A stretch of DNA of 64,000 nt from an uncultured Kordiimonas sp. (GTDB taxonomy: Bacteria; Pseudomonadota; Alphaproteobacteria; Sphingomonadales; Kordiimonadaceae). Below the pieces are notes generated by a model that was not told where the DNA came from, made no database searches, and saw nothing but the letters and a program-made list of their open reading frames with translations. Location: positions 1,240,001 to 1,304,000 of the forward strand of contig CANNDZ010000001.1 of NCBI GenBank assembly GCA_947503575.1, written 5' to 3'. The position numbers were made by a program, and so were the translations under genes. Positions 60,604 through 64,000 of this stretch are shown here, one piece after another. Positions within the stretch are counted from its first letter, which is position 1. Each line of letters starts with the position of its first letter.

Positions 60604-62322
60604 ATGAAAAGATACTTAGCGGCGGCCATTGCCGCATCGGCGGTTGTGGCACTGATTGCCTATTCCTACCTTGGCACAGCACCAAGCGTCACGTACGACA
60701 TCGTTATCACCAACGGTATTGTCTATGACGGGTCTGGCGGTGCCGCGCGCAGTGTCGATGTGGGCATCATAGATGACCGGATAGCAAAGATTGGTAACCT
60801 TGATCTGGCGGATGCAAACACAGTTATTGACGCCGGTGGAAAGGCTGTTACACCGGGGTTCATCAATGTACTGAGCTGGGCAACCGAATCCCTGCTGGTG
60901 GATGGCAAGGGCGAAAGCGATATCCGACAAGGTGTAACCACAGAAATTTTTGGCGAAGGCTGGTCGATGGGGCCCATCAACGCCGAGATGCGCCAAACCA
61001 TGGTTGAGCGGCAGGGCGACCTGAAATTTGATGTGGAGTGGACAAGCCTCGGCGATTATCTGATGCATATGGAAACCAAAGGGGTGTCGCCGAACGTGGC
61101 CTCTTTCGTGGGTGCGACAACAGTGCGTATCCATACGCTGGGGTATGAAGACAGGCACGCAACAGCCGCCGAACTGTCCCGGATGCAGGAACTGGTTGCC
61201 GAGTCCATGGAAGAAGGCGCACTGGGTGTGGGGTCTTCGTTAATTTATGCACCAGCCTCCTACGCCAACACCGAAGAACTTGTCGCGCTGATGAAGACGG
61301 CGTCCAAGTATGATGGTAGCTACATTTCGCACATGCGCAGCGAAGGGGATCGCTTTGAGGAGGCGGTTGATGAACTGATTCATATCGCACGCGAAACTGG
61401 CGCACCTGCAGAAATTTATCACCTTAAGGCTGCGGGAACGCAGAACTGGGACAAAATGGACCGGGTGATCGCAAAAATAGAGGCTGCGCGTGCAGAAGGC
61501 CTGAAAATTACAGCAGATATGTACAGTTACACGGCCGGTGCTACCGGGCTGGATGCTATGATGCCGCCATGGGTGCAGGAAGGCGGTTATGAGGCATGGG
61601 CCGAGCGCCTGCAAGACCCGCTGGTGCGGGAACAGTTGATTGTTGAAATCGCAACCCCACAAAATTGGGAAAACCTGTATCTTGCTGCAGGCGGCGCAGA
61701 TAAACTGTTGTTAATCGGCTTTAAAAACCCGGACCTCAAGCCCCTGACGGGCAAGTCGCTGGCAGAGGTTGCTGCCATGCGCGGCAAAGGGCCAATTGAA
61801 ACCGCCATGGATTTGGTTGTGGAAGACGGTAGCCGGGTCGGCACAGCTTATTTCATTATGTCGGAAGACAATATCCGGAAAAAAATTGTGCAGCCCTGGA
61901 TGAGCTTTGGCTCTGACGCAGGGGCAATCGCACCCCAGCCGCCCTTTACACTGAGCGGTGCGCACCCGCGTGCCTACGGTAACTTTGCGCGTGTCTATGC
62001 CAAATATGTGCGGGAAGAAGGGGTGCTGACCATCGAAGAAGCGGTGCGTAAAATGACGTCCCTCCCGGCGGAAAACCTGAAACTCAAGGATCGCGGTCAC
62101 ATACGCGAAGGGTATTTTGCCGATATCGTCATTTTTGACCCTGAAACCATTAAGGATCATTCGACGTTCGATGATCCACATCAATATTCCACGGGCGTAA
62201 ATGATGTAATCATTAACGGCATTCCGGTCCTGAAGGACGGCGAACACACGGGCGCGATGCCCGGTCGTGCGCTGCGGGGCCCGGGTTGGCTTGGCTGGAC
62301 GGAGGCTGCCGCCGCGCAGTAA
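60604..62322 (+). CDS. Exported amidohydrolase, N-acyl-D-amino-acid deacylase family, atypical metal site
   Basis: The 572-residue protein has an N-terminal membrane/signal segment (residues 5-23), then a D-aminoacylase-type amidohydrolase: ITNGIVYDGSGG, GGKAVTPGF, IRQGVTTEIFGEGWS, EIYHLKAAG, DMYSYTAGATGLDA, and SFGSDAGAIAP with the catalytic Asp. Two expected metal motifs are altered. The HxH after PGF reads PGFINVLSW, and the Cys of NCGFS is replaced in GEGWS. This matches an exported subgroup of the family whose chemistry is unproven. GGGGATGAACC precedes the ATG. It begins a run of three exported-protein genes. Confidence 0.85.
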   Translation: MKRYLAAAIAASAVVALIAYSYLGTAPSVTYDIVITNGIVYDGSGGAARSVDVGIIDDRIAKIGNLDLADANTVIDAGGKAVTPGFINVLSWATESLLVDGKGESDIRQGVTTEIFGEGWSMGPINAEMRQTMVERQGDLKFDVEWTSLGDYLMHMETKGVSPNVASFVGATTVRIHTLGYEDRHATAAELSRMQELVAESMEEGALGVGSSLIYAPASYANTEELVALMKTASKYDGSYISHMRSEGDRFEEAVDELIHIARETGAPAEIYHLKAAGTQNWDKMDRVIAKIEAARAEGLKITADMYSYTAGATGLDAMMPPWVQEGGYEAWAERLQDPLVREQLIVEIATPQNWENLYLAAGGADKLLLIGFKNPDLKPLTGKSLAEVAAMRGKGPIETAMDLVVEDGSRVGTAYFIMSEDNIRKKIVQPWMSFGSDAGAIAPQPPFTLSGAHPRAYGNFARVYAKYVREEGVLTIEEAVRKMTSLPAENLKLKDRGHIREGYFADIVIFDPETIKDHSTFDDPHQYSTGVNDVIINGIPVLKDGEHTGAMPGRALRGPGWLGWTEAAAAQ

Positions 62323-62360
62323 AACAACCGCTTCCCGCCAGTATTGGAGGGGGAAGCATT

Positions 62361-63263
62361 ATGAACACATCTTTTGTCACTAAACTGATTGGCGTAAGTG
62401 CATGGTTGGTTGCCGCACCAGCGGTGTATGGCCAAGGTCAGGATTCGTCGCCCGGTGAACGCAATCTGCTAGTTTTATCAGAGCTTTTACCCGGCATCTA
62501 CAGCAGCGCGAACCAAGCACTTTTTGATGCGCGCCGCGGTATTGCAGACGCGGAACGCCATGGCCGCGAAGAGTTCCGCATCGAACGGCGTGATGGTGTC
62601 CATCAGTTCTCGCTCACGGGCACCATTGCGGGTCGGGGCGTTACATATGGCCTGTCACTGGTTGGCGGCCCAACGGATCAGGAACTCACGGCAAATCTAT
62701 CGCAGCAGTCTGGTGATGCCTGGGTGGATTTTGAAGACTGTGAATTACGGTTCAAGCGCCGCGCCGAGCATTATGATGGAACCGCCGTTGGGACTGGCTG
62801 TGAGGCTGTCGGTTTCATAGGCATGCAGGTGTCCCGCAAGGAAGTGTGGGTTGAAGTAGCGTCAAAAGCCGAACCATACTGGTACGAGCGCGCGCGCGAA
62901 TTTCATTGCTACGCAGACCTGCCCGGCGTTAGCGGCGGACGCGATATTCCTTTTGAGCGCTACGACAACATTGTTTTGCATGACAAAGGGGCAACGCACA
63001 CCTTTACCACGCGCGACGAGGAAAAGCGGGAAATCAGCCTGACCCTGCAGGCGATCACCTGGCATGTGCTGAACGAAAACAACGGCAACTTTAACCGCAA
63101 TTCATTGGTGCTGTATGCATCCGAACGCTTGAAGGACGGCAGCATCAAATCGCACCCTTATACCTTCACGGAACCAAGTGCGACACGCATTGGCTATAAC
63201 TTACGCTGGATGCTGGTGAACTGCGCCATGACACCCAGAGATGAGGCCCGGCCCGAGATGTAG
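62361..63263 (+). CDS. Exported protein of unknown function, weak CpcT/CpeT-like features
   Basis: The 300-residue protein starts at the ATG at 62361 (GGAGGGGGA site) with a signal peptide ending near AVYGQ. The LSELLPGIYSSANQAL start and the CELRFKRRAEHYDGTAVGTGC segment, followed by GMQVSRKEVWVE, recall the CpcT/CpeT lyase fold, but the resemblance is loose. The second half (FHCYADLPGVSGGRDIPF..YDNIVLHDKGA) is unplaced. It lies 38 bases after the amidohydrolase gene and 55 before a DUF1838 gene, all in one direction. Function unknown. Confidence 0.7.
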   Translation: MNTSFVTKLIGVSAWLVAAPAVYGQGQDSSPGERNLLVLSELLPGIYSSANQALFDARRGIADAERHGREEFRIERRDGVHQFSLTGTIAGRGVTYGLSLVGGPTDQELTANLSQQSGDAWVDFEDCELRFKRRAEHYDGTAVGTGCEAVGFIGMQVSRKEVWVEVASKAEPYWYERAREFHCYADLPGVSGGRDIPFERYDNIVLHDKGATHTFTTRDEEKREISLTLQAITWHVLNENNGNFNRNSLVLYASERLKDGSIKSHPYTFTEPSATRIGYNLRWMLVNCAMTPRDEARPEM

Positions 63264-63318
63264 GTCTGAGATATAGAAGGTTTTAAAATATTCGTGGCAT
63301 TTAGGAGAGGGGAAGACC

Positions 63319-64000
63319 ATGAAGAAATTATTATTTGGCGCACTGCTGCTAGGCGGAATGTCCGCTATGCCGCCAGGCGTTCAAGCACAAGACAGGCTTG
63401 ACTTGAATGTGCCGGAAGACGCGCTGGAAGTGCAGCGGAAATTTATTTGTTCCCGCGCGGAAGGCGACACAACCTACGGCTATTTTCAGGGCAAGATGTA
63501 TTCCCGGGTTGAAGGTGAACGCGACCGCATTCTATTCAATCTTGTTGGTGTCAATGTGCGCCAATGTAAAAATCTGGATCATCCAGAGCGCGGGCGTGGG
63601 TTCCGCAGCGTTAGCCGCGAGGTAATGCTGTATCTCGACCCCGACACCAACGAGGTTCTCAAAACATGGGAAAACCCCTGGACTGGCGAGACCCTGAACG
63701 TAGTGCATGTAGCCAACGATCCAGTGAACATGCGCAACCCAATCCATGTGTACCGCGAAGATGGTACGCCGATTACATTTAATGGCATGTTCAAGAACGG
63801 TCGGGTGTTCAGCTCTTTTAATGTGCCGCTGTTTTACAAGAACCCGCTGGGCGGGGACTATCAGGATTATATTGGCGGCACGTATCACGCGATGGAGATG
63901 TTTAATGATTATGCCTACGAGGAGGAGGTTCTCGATCGCAATAACATGAAGCTATCGCGCCTGAGTTTCAGTTGGACGCGGGTGGCGGACTGGCTGCCCT
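63319..64000 (+). CDS. DUF1838 family exported protein (3' end outside window)
   Basis: The frame starts at the ATG at 63319 after TTAGGAGAGGGGA and stays open to the window end, giving 227 visible residues. A signal peptide (to about residue 24, GVQAQ) is followed by the DUF1838 pattern: VQRKFICSRAEGDTTYGYFQGKMYSR, REVMLYLDPDTNEVLKTWENPWTG and PVHVYR-like strands (NPIHVYREDG). A family member would be about 270-300 residues, so most of the gene is present. Function unknown; probably co-transcribed with the two exported proteins upstream. Confidence 0.8.
   Translation, partial: MKKLLFGALLLGGMSAMPPGVQAQDRLDLNVPEDALEVQRKFICSRAEGDTTYGYFQGKMYSRVEGERDRILFNLVGVNVRQCKNLDHPERGRGFRSVSREVMLYLDPDTNEVLKTWENPWTGETLNVVHVANDPVNMRNPIHVYREDGTPITFNGMFKNGRVFSSFNVPLFYKNPLGGDYQDYIGGTYHAMEMFNDYAYEEEVLDRNNMKLSRLSFSWTRVADWLP

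Overview
The window looks like chromosome of an alphaproteobacterium, probably a marine one. The pointers are the PuuD-type urate oxidase, a GlpSTPQV-like glycerol-type ABC operon with a DUF2160 gene, a GN-class sortase with its VIT/VWA partner, alphaproteobacterial small-gene families, and dense operons full of ATGA overlaps. A Kordiimonas-like order is only a guess. No rRNA, tRNA, insertion sequence or CRISPR array was seen.

Bases 1-18,940 are a nearly complete purine-to-ammonia module. Guanine deaminase and xanthine dehydrogenase (XdhABC) make urate. PuuD, UraH and UraD carry urate to allantoin. PuuE, allantoicase and ureidoglycolate lyase take allantoin to glyoxylate and urea, and the ureDABCEFG operon hydrolyses the urea. 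A GntR/FCD regulator sits at the divergent centre with a textbook FadR-type palindrome. A MarR regulator with a quinone-oxidoreductase-like gene lies inside the block. The 3' part of an AtuA/DUF1446 gene opens the window.

Bases 18,937-23,862 hold the sortase and its target protein, then arylformamidase and kynureninase (tryptophan to anthranilate). Bases 23,973-28,313 carry two ATPases, two permeases and two small membrane proteins of a glycerol-type importer. The matching binding protein lies 7.4 kb further on, at 35,722. Between them are an orphan periplasmic molybdenum hydroxylase, a run of seven small or unusual minus-strand genes (including an exported cysteine-pair repeat protein and two very short genes), and a DUF885 protein.

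Bases 37,485-49,989 hold a penicillin-acylase-family enzyme, a DUF6151 protein, an exported M24 peptidase, an Lrp-type regulator divergent from PutA, an amino-acid permease, and a vitamin B12 uptake pair (btuB, btuF) behind a clear cobalamin riboswitch. Bases 50,625-57,004 are a cyanophycin locus: cyanophycinase, cyanophycin synthetase, a second Mur-ligase-type protein without the ATP-grasp half, and a convergent isoaspartyl peptidase. Together these can make, break and fully recycle the Asp/Arg polymer. The remainder carries a DUF2177 membrane protein, an S9 peptidase, OmpW behind an FNR-like box, and three exported proteins in a row (D-aminoacylase-like, unknown, DUF1838), the last cut by the window edge.

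The overall theme is nitrogen economy: release of nitrogen from purines, urea, proline, tryptophan and peptides, alongside a polymer able to store it.
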